A stretch of DNA of 36,507 bases from Porticoccaceae bacterium (GTDB lineage Bacteria; Pseudomonadota; Gammaproteobacteria; Pseudomonadales; Porticoccaceae), in contig PABE01000034.1 of assembly GCA_002702725.1 (NCBI GenBank), positions 1 through 36,507 of the forward strand. Reading direction: 5' to 3'. Below, one piece after another: positions 7,419 to 16,282 of the stretch. Made by a program: the position numbers and the translations under genes. Positions within the stretch are counted from its first letter, which is position 1; every line of letters starts with the position of its first letter. Below the pieces are notes generated by a model. That model had not been told where the DNA came from. It saw only the letters and a list, made by a program, of their open reading frames with translations, and did no database searches.

Positions 7419-8191
7419 CGGGTCTCTCCAGCCGGCCCAGTGGCATCGTATTCTTCGAGAAAATTGACAAGACCCCAGTGAAGTGTATTGAAGGTCGTTT
7501 CTTGGAGGCGCGCTCTGTTGCTGACCCGCCACGACCGCTCCGTGGGGTTGGCCCGACCGATGGTCAGACTTTGCCATTCTTGGCCTCCCATCAGGTACAC
7601 GCCGTTTTCGTACTCGTTCGACACTGACGGTTCACTGGCGAGACTAGGCCGGAACTCGATGCGCACTTTCGCCCAATATCCAAGATCGATGCCCATGTCT
7701 TCGTTCTCAAGCGAAAGCCGAGCCAACTCACGCCCAGTATTCGAGTCACCGATTGAAAACGATGGACGATTCGACGGGTCGGAAAAAGAGTACGCGAGCT
7801 CTTGGACGCTGAAGAGCATCGATGCGAAGCTGGCCAAGAGCCTCCGACTTGTCGGAAAATCCTGTATTAGGGCGATCTTTTCAAGTGTGACGCTCAACTC
7901 AGGTAACGAGGCCGTGCGCCGCTGAGGCTCGACGAGTACAAATCGGCCCGTGTTGGTCACGAGCTCCTCGGCCAGAAGCCGGTACTCGTGTTCGAATTCT
8001 GCACGCTGTTCGCTGTCCGTGAAAGACGCCGTATCGACATGCACCGCCAGCGAAACCGGCTGGGGCCGTGCGGACGACCGCGGCGGGGTGAAGACCCCAA
8101 GAGAACCAGAGCGCGTGCAGCCCAGAACATTGAAACAGCTGGACAGTACAAATAACAGGAACAGAAGCCGTCTTGTTGATGTTCCGAGCAT
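7415..8191 (-). CDS. Predicted lipoprotein, unknown function
   Basis: The 258-residue protein begins MLGTSTRRLLFLLFVLSSCFNVLGC. It has a classic signal peptide with lipobox V-L-G-C25, then TRSGSLGVFTPPRSS as a flexible linker. The mature part is soluble, with no further membrane segment and no recognised catalytic motif. GGAG lies eight bases before the ATG. The gene is translationally coupled to the second lipoprotein downstream. Its upstream region is cut by the left end of the Tn3-family transposon at 8347, only 155 bases before the start, so its original promoter region may have been altered. Confidence 0.65.
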   Translation of the reverse strand: MLGTSTRRLLFLLFVLSSCFNVLGCTRSGSLGVFTPPRSSARPQPVSLAVHVDTASFTDSEQRAEFEHEYRLLAEELVTNTGRFVLVEPQRRTASLPELSVTLEKIALIQDFPTSRRLLASFASMLFSVQELAYSFSDPSNRPSFSIGDSNTGRELARLSLENEDMGIDLGYWAKVRIEFRPSLASEPSVSNEYENGVYLMGGQEWQSLTIGRANPTERSWRVSNRARLQETTFNTLHWGLVNFLEEYDATGPAGETR

Positions 8192-8284
8192 GGCAAGATC
8201 TCCGACTGCACTTTACGTTCTAAAAGCACCCTTCGGGAGCTTCGGCACATTGCTGTACAGTGATTTTGTTGAGATTCCACAAAG

Positions 8285-8330
8285 CTGTGCCGCCGCACAG
8301 AAGTTCGCCACAGAACTGTGCGAGAACTTC
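8285..8330. repeat. Two adjacent hairpins next to the transposon's left end
   Basis: CTGTGC (8285-8290) pairs with GCACAG (8295-8300) around a CGCC loop. It is followed at once by GAAGTTC (8300-8306) with GAACTTC (8324-8330), enclosing CACAG/CTGTG. In the direction of the lipoprotein genes this would lie in the 5' leader. It could be a regulatory leader structure, a protein-binding site, or a remnant of a longer element cut by the transposon. Confidence 0.4.
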
Positions 8331-8346
8331 GAGCTCGCCCCAACAA

Positions 8347-8383
8347 GGGGTAAGCTCGGGATACGTGTAATAGGTAGTCACTT
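8347..8383 (+). repeat. Left terminal inverted repeat (37 bp)
   Basis: Begins GGGGTAAGCTCGGG and ends AGGTAGTCACTT. The reverse complement recurs exactly at 16735-16771. The outer GGGG and the length match the 38-bp ends of the Tn3 family. Confidence 0.9.
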
Positions 8384-8459
8384 GGGCTAAACTTGCGGTG
8401 ATCCCCGCAATACAAGCGTTCTGGCCCATGGCCAATTTGCACAGCTATGAGGTCACTGA

Positions 8460-11426
8460 CTACGCCGCCACGACCAATTCCCGCGACATGAGCGGCGGCG
8501 GCAGAACGGTCATGTCGAGATCGTACTGGCCGAACCGCCGAATATGCTCGCGCATGTAGGGACTGAGACGCTGCACGTGCTCTTTGGTAAAGGTGTGTCC
8601 GCCATCTGCCAAATCAGCCAGGGCGTCGGTCAGGTCGGCGACGTTTTGGAGCATGATCGCATTGGCGACCAAGTCCATGTACTTGAGCTGCTTGGCTTGC
8701 TCAACGGGATCACCACTTTTGACGATTGGCCCGCCGAACCCAATCCAGTCCATGAAGCTGTGAAACGACTCGACCTTCGTTGTTTCAGCCCGGATCGAGA
8801 TCCGGAATTCGGTTTCCGAAACGTACCGCAACAGGAACATGGTGCGGATGACGCGGCCAAGCTCACGGAAGGCCTTGTGGAGTGTATTCGTGCGGTTGTG
8901 GCTCCCGAGCTTGCGCAGCAGCATCGATGGCAGAACTGTGCCCGCCTGAACTGACAGAACCACCTGCATCATGTCTGGCCAGTGACGTTCGATCAACGCC
9001 CAATCGACCACTTGGCCAAACAGAGCATCAATATGTCGATAGGTGCTCGATTTCTCAGGCCGATAGAACACGACATCGTTCCAATTCCGCATGCGCGGGT
9101 ACAATTTGATGCCGAGTAGATGTGCCAGCCCAAAGACCGGTTCACTTTGTCCGTGGGTGTCAGCGTGAAGCGTGTCCGGTTGAATGTCGGAGCGGTTTTC
9201 CAACAGGCCATCCAGGATGTAGACGGCCTCCCAAACGCCGCAGGCAATGAAGTTGCAAAACAGTGCGATGTAGGTGTCGGAGATGTGGTGGTAGGCAATC
9301 CCGCCGTAGCCGCCATAACGAATGTGACGTTCGCCAATCAGATTGTTTTCACGCAGCTCAATATGCTTGCCATCAGCGATCGCAGCTTGACCACTGCCCC
9401 ATAAGCGCGGGAGCTCGAACCGAGCATATTCGTTGATGACATCGGTTCTGGCGGCGTCAAGGGTGTCGGCGCTGACATGTTGAGCATTGATCCGACGTAA
9501 GGTGTGCCGGTTGATGGTTTCCGGCGCGTGGTGAGCGGTCTGATTGGGGCCAAGGTTACATCCAAAGCCGAAGATCGCGAAGAGATAGCGCTTGGTGGCA
9601 TCGTCGAGTTTTGGGTCAGAGCCCGAAGCAGGCCCGAAGTGTCGAGTGTATGGCACCCAATGATGGACGTTCTTCAGAATGTCCAGAAGATGTCGCTCCG
9701 GCATGCGCTTGCGCACGGCGGCCTCGAATGCCCGGAAGTTGTCCGACGGCGCCACCGCCTTCAGCCTCCGGAGATGCGGCTTTCCATCTGTGTCGATGCT
9801 CAGTTCCGTGTTGACCGGAAAACCAGTATCGACATGGTCGGCCAGAGCGCTCAGTTGCACCCGAAGTTCAGTCACAAGTGCCGACCCGGTTTCCGGCAAG
9901 CCCACCTGACAACAGTATTCCAGAAAACGGTTGCGACATTCATCTAAGGGCAAAAGTTGCGTTCGGTAATCGGCGTATTCGCTTGATCCTTCGATATAGA
10001 GATCGCCGCTTTCGAGCCCTTTGCCGAGGTAGGAAAAAACGCAAACCTCCAAGGCGCGTCGATCGATGACCACCATGCCGTCGACGCGTTTGGTCAGGAA
10101 GGATCTCCACCTTGCGGCAGCAAAGCTCAGATCAAGATCGTTCGGAATATAGTCGCGGCGGCTATGGCGATGCTCGCGAACTGTATTGAGAGCCTGCAAC
10201 ACGGACACGTCGTGCGTCGCCGAGCGAATGTCCAACAGCTCTAAAACCCGGAATAGTACTGACCGGTGTTTGGCATGGGCAGGCCACATCAACGGGAGGT
10301 AGTTGTCGTCGTGGAACGCTGACACGGCGTTGTATTGCTGACCGATCACTTCGATGCCGCCCTTCTCGGCCAGCAATTGCCGCACCTGACGCCCCAGTGC
10401 TGCGTCGTCGTCCGCATCTCTTGCATGATCCAGCACACCGCCCACGACGCCAATTAGACGTTCCTCGATGTCGCGGTGTCGATCCTGAAGAGCCTTGAGT
10501 TCATCACGAGCGCTGCCGCGTGTTCGTCGGATGCGCCGCAACAGCATACCGGTCAGTTCATCGCGCGTAGATGTCTGTGCGTGTTCTATAAAGCAAACCA
10601 GTAGCGCATGACGTTTGCCGGGGTGCGTAACGTCGCGAAGATCGCTTGCTTCGTAGGCTTTGGCTTCAGCGGCAAACTGCCGAACCTTTGTGTGAGGAAT
10701 ACCGTCCAACAAAGGCTTGGGATCGATGATGACGTTGAGGCCCGCCAACCGATCCGCCCAAGTCCGAACATGAGAGAGCGTGGCCGGACCTGGCGTTTCC
10801 TTCAGGGCCACGAAAGGTGTCACCGTCTCACCATCGGCAACACGGAGCAATTCGTCCAGCTGCTCTCGATCATCGGGAGTCAACGAGCCCGCGACGGCGT
10901 GATAGAGCTCATCATGCACCTGTTGGCGGACGTGGCCGACAAGTCGGTCCAATGTGCTGAATGCCGGAAGCTCAATGTTGGCCTTGGTCAACGCCTCAAC
11001 AGCGACATTGATGAGATCGGCAGGGTCACTCATTGTCCGAGCTGCCGAAGCGATGGCTGGTACAACGACGTCGTTGCCGACATCTGCAAACAACCGGCAA
11101 CCAAGGTGCGCCCGGATTGCCAGCCGATAGCGCGACCGGCTTTTGCGAAGATGTTCCGCATCTGCCAGTCGCGTGCCTGCTTCCAGAGACAGCTGTTCGG
11201 TCATATGGCGCAGAACACTTTCTGGCACCTCGGATACTGATGGAAAATAGCCGAGCGACTGACGGGTCTTCAGGAGGACGGCAAAGGTCAGGCGTCCAGA
11301 GCTGCCGTTGGCGCTTTGTAGGACGAGCGCCTTCTCATCTTCCGTAAGCGAGTAGGACTGTCGAAGCCCGGCCTCCGACATTCGCCCCGTCAGTCTTGGA
11401 TATGCCGTCCGCTCGATTGAGGCCAT
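8460..11426 (-). CDS. tnpA: Tn3-family transposase TnpA
   Basis: This 988-residue transposase is full length for the family. The N-terminus (MASIERTAYPRLTGR) matches the DUF4158 domain of Tn3 transposases. The C-terminal catalytic domain shows the DDE positions as I-A-D-G-K-H-I-E-L, then L-H-A-D-T-H-G-Q-S-E, and T-T-K-V-E-S-F-H. The protein binds both terminal repeats and catalyses replicative transposition, leaving cointegrates for the resolvase. The ATG at 11426 was chosen because GGAGCAGG lies just upstream and the family starts there. The open frame extends back to 11549, which would cover the likely res site. It reads towards the left end, stopping 77 bases before the repeat. No frameshift is visible, so it is probably functional. 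Confidence 0.93.
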   Translation of the reverse strand: MASIERTAYPRLTGRMSEAGLRQSYSLTEDEKALVLQSANGSSGRLTFAVLLKTRQSLGYFPSVSEVPESVLRHMTEQLSLEAGTRLADAEHLRKSRSRYRLAIRAHLGCRLFADVGNDVVVPAIASAARTMSDPADLINVAVEALTKANIELPAFSTLDRLVGHVRQQVHDELYHAVAGSLTPDDREQLDELLRVADGETVTPFVALKETPGPATLSHVRTWADRLAGLNVIIDPKPLLDGIPHTKVRQFAAEAKAYEASDLRDVTHPGKRHALLVCFIEHAQTSTRDELTGMLLRRIRRTRGSARDELKALQDRHRDIEERLIGVVGGVLDHARDADDDAALGRQVRQLLAEKGGIEVIGQQYNAVSAFHDDNYLPLMWPAHAKHRSVLFRVLELLDIRSATHDVSVLQALNTVREHRHSRRDYIPNDLDLSFAAARWRSFLTKRVDGMVVIDRRALEVCVFSYLGKGLESGDLYIEGSSEYADYRTQLLPLDECRNRFLEYCCQVGLPETGSALVTELRVQLSALADHVDTGFPVNTELSIDTDGKPHLRRLKAVAPSDNFRAFEAAVRKRMPERHLLDILKNVHHWVPYTRHFGPASGSDPKLDDATKRYLFAIFGFGCNLGPNQTAHHAPETINRHTLRRINAQHVSADTLDAARTDVINEYARFELPRLWGSGQAAIADGKHIELRENNLIGERHIRYGGYGGIAYHHISDTYIALFCNFIACGVWEAVYILDGLLENRSDIQPDTLHADTHGQSEPVFGLAHLLGIKLYPRMRNWNDVVFYRPEKSSTYRHIDALFGQVVDWALIERHWPDMMQVVLSVQAGTVLPSMLLRKLGSHNRTNTLHKAFRELGRVIRTMFLLRYVSETEFRISIRAETTKVESFHSFMDWIGFGGPIVKSGDPVEQAKQLKYMDLVANAIMLQNVADLTDALADLADGGHTFTKEHVQRLSPYMREHIRRFGQYDLDMTVLPPPLMSRELVVAA

Positions 11427-11587
11427 TTCCTGCTCCATGATGCGGTTCAGAAAAACGTTCGTTTTGCTGAACGCCGTGCGGCGGAGCACACACGCCGCGA
11501 AAACTACTCGCATCAGGATAGAAAACCGGTTCATAAAATCAAAGTTCAACTTGTGCTGTTTTGCACGGGTTTCGTAGACTCATCCCC
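11427..11587. promoter_or_regulatory. Candidate res site and divergent promoters of tnpA/tnpR
   Basis: The 161 bases between the divergent transposase and resolvase starts contain several dyads: TTCAG...CTGAA around AAAACG/CGTTTT at about 11446-11471, and GTGC-TGTTTT-GCAC near 11552-11565. Tn3-family res sites occupy exactly this interval and consist of resolvase-binding dyads. Subsite borders are not assigned. Confidence 0.55.
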
Positions 11588-12175
11588 ATGAAAATCGGCT
11601 ACGCGCGGGTCTCGACCGGAGACCAGAACCTCGACCTTCAAATCGACGCTCTGCAACAAGCTGGATGCGAGCGTATTTTTGAAGAAAAGCTTAGCGGCTC
11701 GAGATCGGATCGCCCCGAACTCGAGCAACTGTTGGATCAAGCGCGGCCTGGCGATGTCATCATGATTTGGAAGCTCGATCGTCTCGGCCGCTCGCTGAAG
11801 CATCTGGTCGAGCTGGTGAGCCATCTGAACGAGCGCCGTATTGGACTTCGAAGCATCAATGATCCGATCGATACCACCAATGCTCAAGGCAAGCTGATCT
11901 TCAATATCTTTGCGTCACTGGCCGAATTTGAACGCGATCTCATCGCCGAAAGGACACAAGCCGGACTTCGATCAGCTCGGGCACGTGGCCGTGTTGGTGG
12001 CCGACCGAAAGGTTTAACCTCAGATGCCGAGCTGAAAGCCATAGCGGCCGAGGCGTTATACCGGGAAGGCAAATTGAGCGTCGTCGAAATCGCGAACAAT
12101 CTCAGCATCAGCAAGGCCACGTTATATAAATACTTACGTCACCGTGGCGTCGAAATCGGCGCCCAGAGCGCATAA
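11588..12175 (+). CDS. tnpR: Serine resolvase TnpR
   Basis: The 195-residue protein begins MKIGYARVSTGDQNLDLQ, with the catalytic serine in ARVST. It continues with GSRSDRPELEQLL, KLDRLGRSLKHLVELV, FNIFASLAEFERDLIAERT and the hinge GRVGGRPKG. It ends with a helix-turn-helix (KLSVVEIANNLSISKATLYKYL) that binds res. Serine resolvases convert cointegrates formed by Tn3 transposition into separate replicons. The ATG at 11588 was chosen over the frame start at 11561 because the catalytic domain begins there. It is divergent from tnpA, sharing the 161-base res region. Confidence 0.92.
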   Translation: MKIGYARVSTGDQNLDLQIDALQQAGCERIFEEKLSGSRSDRPELEQLLDQARPGDVIMIWKLDRLGRSLKHLVELVSHLNERRIGLRSINDPIDTTNAQGKLIFNIFASLAEFERDLIAERTQAGLRSARARGRVGGRPKGLTSDAELKAIAAEALYREGKLSVVEIANNLSISKATLYKYLRHRGVEIGAQSA

Positions 12176-12285
12176 CCTGACCGGCACATAACATACCTCC
12201 ATTCCACAGTTGCTATCCCTCAACGAGCAGATAGAATATGATCAGCAAAGCTGAGCTTAGGAAGACACCGAACGCTCACAATTCT

Positions 12286-12420
12286 TCAACCTTTCGGTTG
12301 GTCCGTGTAACGCTGATACGGCTTCGGTTGATTGAAGCCTCCAAAGCGTTCGTTGGCGTCATCATCGGATACTGCCGGTGTGATGATCACCTTATCTCCC
12401 GGTTGCCACTGTGCCGGGCT
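12286..12420 (-). pseudogene. Peroxiredoxin C-terminal remnant
   Basis: Forty-four residues in frame to a stop read QWQPGDKVIITPAVSDDD, then ANERFGGFNQPKPYQRYTDQ. This closely follows the C-terminal tail of 1-Cys peroxiredoxins (W-P-G-D-x-V-I, then KPYLRYT.QP). The rest of the enzyme, including its catalytic Cys domain, is missing. The fragment abuts an IS630 remnant, so the gene was probably broken by an insertion and then deletion. It lies inside the transposon and is cargo debris. Confidence 0.65.
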
Positions 12421-12575
12421 TGGCTTCGACGCTGCCGGTTGCATTCCAACGCGCGATCCGGCGGATCGCCGTCGAGGCGCCGATGTCGAGCACAAGCGCC
12501 GCCGCCCGCGCACTCTCACCTGACTGGACGATCGACACCGCGCGCGCGCAAGTCCTTCGAATACCCCTTCGCCAT
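12415..12575 (-). pseudogene. IS630-family transposase N-terminal remnant
   Basis: From an ATG at 12575 the sequence reads MAKGYSKDLRAR. After a shift of frame in a CG-dinucleotide run (about 12538-12550) it continues AVSIVQSGESARAAALVLD, then IGASTAIRRIARWNATGSVEAKP. This is the helix-turn-helix start of IS630-type transposases. It stops where the peroxiredoxin fragment begins, so most of the transposase is lost. The shift looks like slippage in the repeat. It is non-functional. Confidence 0.65.
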
Positions 12576-12674
12576 TGCAAATCCCCCGTTGCCATAAGCA
12601 CAACCGAATCTGATTTGCACGCCAAAGGGAATCCCTTTTCTAACCGTTCCGACTCACATCAGACGGAAACTGCT

Positions 12675-13178
12675 CTAGCCACTTTTTTTCTTCAATCTGT
12701 CACTCAAGGCGAGCAGAAGGCCGGACACCACGAACACGCCGTGTATCCCTGCCTGCCAGGCAAGCTGTCGATCGGTTAGCTGTTCCACGTGCATAAATGA
12801 TTTCAGCAATTGAATCGCCGAAATCGCTACGATCGAAACGATGAGGCTGAACTTGAGCCCACTCATGTCAACTGACCCCATCCAAGAAGGCCGGTCCGGG
12901 TGTCCGTTCGTTTCGATCTTTGAAACGAAATTCTCGTACCCGGCAAATATCACCAACAACACGAGATTTCCCACGAGAACGAGATCTATCAGCGATAGGA
13001 CGGCGAGCACGGTGTCATCACTTGATGATGTAACGATCTTGGGGACGTAGGACACGAGCTCCTGTAGGAATTTAAAGCCGAGCAAAAGGAGTGCCGCGAC
13101 CAGCCCCAAATAGAGTGGGGCCAACAACCAACGGCTCTGAAAGATAACCCATTCGATGGTCTCTTCGAACCACTTCAT
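12675..13178 (-). CDS. YqhA/UPF0114-family membrane protein
   Basis: The 167-residue protein has four likely membrane helices (about residues 19-37, 57-85, 108-126 and 143-160). It starts MKWFEETIEWVIFQSRWLLAPLYLGL and has SSDDTVLAVLSLIDLVLVGNLVLLVIFAGYENF, the diagnostic stretch of the UPF0114/YqhA family. The family's function is unknown. Its ATG overlaps the stop of the metal ATPase gene (ATGA), so the two are co-translated. Close association with metal or stress cargo suggests an accessory role in the envelope, but that is inference. Confidence 0.85.
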   Translation of the reverse strand: MKWFEETIEWVIFQSRWLLAPLYLGLVAALLLLGFKFLQELVSYVPKIVTSSSDDTVLAVLSLIDLVLVGNLVLLVIFAGYENFVSKIETNGHPDRPSWMGSVDMSGLKFSLIVSIVAISAIQLLKSFMHVEQLTDRQLAWQAGIHGVFVVSGLLLALSDRLKKKSG

Positions 13179-15703
13179 TTGGTGCTCCCTGCTGCGGTTT
13201 CTTGTTGTCTGGTTGATTGCGTCGACATTTCCGTATTGGATGCTCTATCCACTGGTGCAATTGGCGAAGTAAAACGGAATGCAAGCAAACGCAGCGCGTT
13301 GAAAACGACGACAATCGTCGATCCCTCGTGTACCGCAACTGCGGGACCAATTCCGAGACCGAGGATCGTAGCCGGGACCAGAAAGGCAACTACTCCTAAG
13401 CTGAACCACAGATTCTGCCGAATGATCGAGCTCGTCGACCGGCTCAACGCCACGGCGAAGGGCAGATGGTTCAGATTGTCCGCCATCAGCGCCACATCGG
13501 CCGTTTCCAGCGCGACATCCGAGCCTGCCGCGCCCATGGCAATCCCGACCGTGGCGTTCGCCATCGCCGGAGCGTCATTGACGCCATCGCCGACCATGGC
13601 GACCTTGGCCTCCGCGCGCAGGTTCTTGATCGTTTCCACCTTGTCATCCGGCATCAGATCGCCGCGCGCCTCGTCAAGGCCGATGGCCCGCGCCACCGCG
13701 TCGGCGACTTTCTGATTGTCGCCCGAGATCATGATCATCCGGCTGATGCCGATCTTGTGCAGTGCTTCGATGACCGCCGGGGCCGCTTCGCGCGGCGTAT
13801 CCATCAGCCCGATAACCCCAAGATACCGGTCCCCCTGGCGCACGACCATCGTTGTGCGCCCATCTGCTTCCAGCGCCTCGACCCGGGCGCGCAACGTATC
13901 GGGAATGGGCGGGCCGTCCACTTCGGCAAAAAGGTCGTCCTTGCCGATATATGTCATCTCGCCATCGACTTGGGCCACGACACCGCGGCCGGTGATGCTG
14001 CGCAGTTCAGATGCTTCAGCGGCAGGTGTGTCGCCAAGGCGTTCGCGTCCGTCCCTGACAACGGCGGCAGCGAGGGGATGGTCGCTCAGCGCCTCGACCC
14101 CGATTGCCACGCGCAGGAGGTCTTTTTCCTCGACGCCCTCGGCTGTCACCACATCGACCAGCTTCGGCTTGCCTTCGGTCAATGTACCGGTCTTGTCGAA
14201 CGCGATGGCTGTCAGCCGCCCCAGATTTTCAAGCGGCGCGCCGCCTTTGACCAGGACGCCGCCACGCGCGGCGCGTGCGACCCCGCTGAGAACCGCGCTT
14301 GGCGTCGCAATTGCGAGCGCGCAGGGGCTCGCCGCCACCAGAACCGCCATGGCGCGATAGAACGTGTCGCTGAAGGGTTCCTCGACAACGAAGCCCGCGA
14401 ACAAAAGTGCGACGACGAGAACCAATACCGCCGGAACGAAAATGCGTTCGAATTGATCGGTAAGGCGTTGTGTGGGCGATTGATTGGTTTCGGCCTCGTT
14501 CACCATCTTGACGACACGTGCGAGTGTCGAATCCGCGGATGTCCGCGTAACCTGAATTTCCAACGCGCCGCCGCCGTTAATCGTGCCGGCGAAAACACGG
14601 CTTTCAGCATCCACAGAGTCGGGGTTATCCGCGGCACCGGTCGCATCCTCGACGGGTGATTTGTCCACTGGCACGCTCTCGCCGGTGATCGGTGCCTGAT
14701 TGATGCTGCTTTCGCCCTTGGTGACAAATCCATCGGCGGCAAGCCGCTCATTCGGTTTCACCAGCACCATGTCACCGACCCGCAAGGCGTCGACAGCGAT
14801 CTCCGCCACCTTGCCGTTGCGGCGCACGGTGGCGGTCTTAGGCGCCAGGGCGCCAAGCGCTTCGATGGCCTGCTTGGCACGGCCCATGGCATAGCCTTCC
14901 AGCGCATGACCAAGGCTGAAGAGGAACAACAGTAGCGCGCCTTCTGCCCATTCGCCGAGTGCTGCCGCACCCGCCGCCGCCACCAGCATCAAAAAATCGA
15001 TCTCGAACCGGCCATTGCGGACACTGTCGATGGCTTCGCGCAAGGCGTAATAGCCACCGAAGAAATAGGCCGCGACCAGGATGGTGAGGGGCGCCCAATC
15101 CGGAACCGCTACGAACTTCGGCAAAAGCCAGCCTATGAGCAAAAGCACGCCGCACAAGGCTACGAAGATCAGTTCCGTTCGCGCACCAAAAATGCCGCCG
15201 TGAGCATGATCATGGTCGTGTGCTTCGTCAGCATTCTCGACCGTGCTGGGCTTTACTCGCTCCAGCGATACCCTCAAGTCCTCGAGGACGTTGCGGATGG
15301 TGCTCTCATTGGTTTGCGCTCGATCGAATTCGATCCGCAACGGACCGACCGCGTTGGCCTCGGCCTCTAGGACACCCGGTAGACGGCGCAACCGTGCGCT
15401 GACCGTCCTTGCCCGACGTTGATCCGAAATTCCGTCGACCTGCCAAACCACATGTCCGAACTTGGTGGTAATTTCCGCCCCGAACGTCTTGGCGACTCGG
15501 CGGATGCGTTCAAGTGGAAGCACGGCAGGATCGTAATGAATACACAACTCAGCGCGCGCGCCGTCCTCCGCATTACGAATGTGGGCGCGTTCGACGCCTT
15601 CACGAGATTCCAGGCTCTCGGTGAGCCGCCGTACACATGCGTCACGTGCGTCCGGTACCTCGGGGAGGAGGAGCGGGAGGTCGAGGCGAAGAGTTTCAGC
15701 CAT
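13175..15703 (-). CDS. P1B-4-type heavy-metal-translocating ATPase
   Basis: The 842-residue protein has two HMA-like ferredoxin folds at the N-terminus that lack the CxxC pair. A His-rich stretch follows (AHDHDHAHGG, about residue 170), then the P-type ATPase core. It has the ion-site motif S-P-C in VAASPCALAIATPS, phosphorylation site DKTGTLTEGKP, SDHPLAAAVV, hinge GDGVNDAPAMA, and V-H-E-G-S-T in the penultimate helix. SPC with HEG(S/G)T is the P1B-4 signature, for export of Co, Zn, Cd or Fe(II). It sits in the inner membrane and probably confers metal tolerance. No MerR, ArsR or other regulator gene is next to it. I chose ATG 15703 with AGGGTGG upstream. It overlaps the YqhA-like gene by four bases. 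Confidence 0.92.
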   Translation of the reverse strand: MAETLRLDLPLLLPEVPDARDACVRRLTESLESREGVERAHIRNAEDGARAELCIHYDPAVLPLERIRRVAKTFGAEITTKFGHVVWQVDGISDQRRARTVSARLRRLPGVLEAEANAVGPLRIEFDRAQTNESTIRNVLEDLRVSLERVKPSTVENADEAHDHDHAHGGIFGARTELIFVALCGVLLLIGWLLPKFVAVPDWAPLTILVAAYFFGGYYALREAIDSVRNGRFEIDFLMLVAAAGAAALGEWAEGALLLFLFSLGHALEGYAMGRAKQAIEALGALAPKTATVRRNGKVAEIAVDALRVGDMVLVKPNERLAADGFVTKGESSINQAPITGESVPVDKSPVEDATGAADNPDSVDAESRVFAGTINGGGALEIQVTRTSADSTLARVVKMVNEAETNQSPTQRLTDQFERIFVPAVLVLVVALLFAGFVVEEPFSDTFYRAMAVLVAASPCALAIATPSAVLSGVARAARGGVLVKGGAPLENLGRLTAIAFDKTGTLTEGKPKLVDVVTAEGVEEKDLLRVAIGVEALSDHPLAAAVVRDGRERLGDTPAAEASELRSITGRGVVAQVDGEMTYIGKDDLFAEVDGPPIPDTLRARVEALEADGRTTMVVRQGDRYLGVIGLMDTPREAAPAVIEALHKIGISRMIMISGDNQKVADAVARAIGLDEARGDLMPDDKVETIKNLRAEAKVAMVGDGVNDAPAMANATVGIAMGAAGSDVALETADVALMADNLNHLPFAVALSRSTSSIIRQNLWFSLGVVAFLVPATILGLGIGPAVAVHEGSTIVVVFNALRLLAFRFTSPIAPVDRASNTEMSTQSTRQQETAAGSTK

Positions 15704-15838
15704 GGTTAACCACCCTGCCACTTGCCGTTGAAACGAACATGGACCTAGGGCTTCCCGCGGTCGAGATCACCGCGATCATTGGCGGCTTCTGGAGTGCTGT
15801 CACTGCCCTGCAACATCGTATTTCGAATGGTGTTTTGC

Positions 15839-16282
15839 TCATGAATCGCTCTTATCTTCAGTGCTATTTTCGTGTTTCGGGCTTAGCCATGGCACGTGAT
15901 GGGCCGCCAGGATGAGAAACACGATAAGGGCCGACAACGAGCTGAGGACATACATCCCGTAACCAACACCGGTTCCGACCGCGGCAGTCGCCCAGATCGT
16001 AGCCGCCGTGGTCAGCCCGTAGGCACGGTTGCCATTTTGCATGATGATGCCGGCGCCCAAAAATCCGATACCGACCACAATGTTGGCTGCCATGCGGGAC
16101 GGCTCGGCACCGGGAATGTGTTGCGAGATGAGCGCAAAGACGCACGCGCCCATGGCCACCGACGCGTAGGTTCTCACGCTAGCTTCGCGATGGTGCCACA
16201 GCCGTTCCAATCCGATAAGTCCACCGAGAACCGTGGCGAAAATAGTTCTGCTGGCAAGCTGAAGTTCCAATGCCCAATCCAA
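15839..16282 (-). CDS. MgtC/SapB-family membrane protein
   Basis: This 147-residue protein has ATVLGGLIGLERLWHHREASVRTYASVAMGACVFALIS, then ANIVVGIGFLGAGIIMQNG and TTAATIWATAAVGTGVGYGMY. These are the conserved segments of MgtC/SapB proteins, with four to five membrane helices. Family members act in Mg2+ limitation, acid tolerance or virulence, and small plasmid-borne copies often accompany metal ATPases. TTG at 16282 is the probable start, with GGAGGG seven bases upstream and no better codon nearby. It is the first gene of the operon leading to the ATPase, 135 bases downstream. It lacks the C-terminal soluble domain of longer MgtC proteins. Confidence 0.85.
   Translation of the reverse strand: MDWALELQLASRTIFATVLGGLIGLERLWHHREASVRTYASVAMGACVFALISQHIPGAEPSRMAANIVVGIGFLGAGIIMQNGNRAYGLTTAATIWATAAVGTGVGYGMYVLSSLSALIVFLILAAHHVPWLSPKHENSTEDKSDS

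Noticed and set aside
8220-8442. Minus-strand frames of 71 and 161 residues crossing the transposon's left end.
   Set aside because: They run through the terminal inverted repeat into flanking DNA and so cannot be conserved genes.
13466-14659. A 397-residue plus-strand frame rich in His and Arg.
   Set aside because: Antisense to the P1B-4 ATPase gene, whose motifs are complete. A GC-driven shadow.
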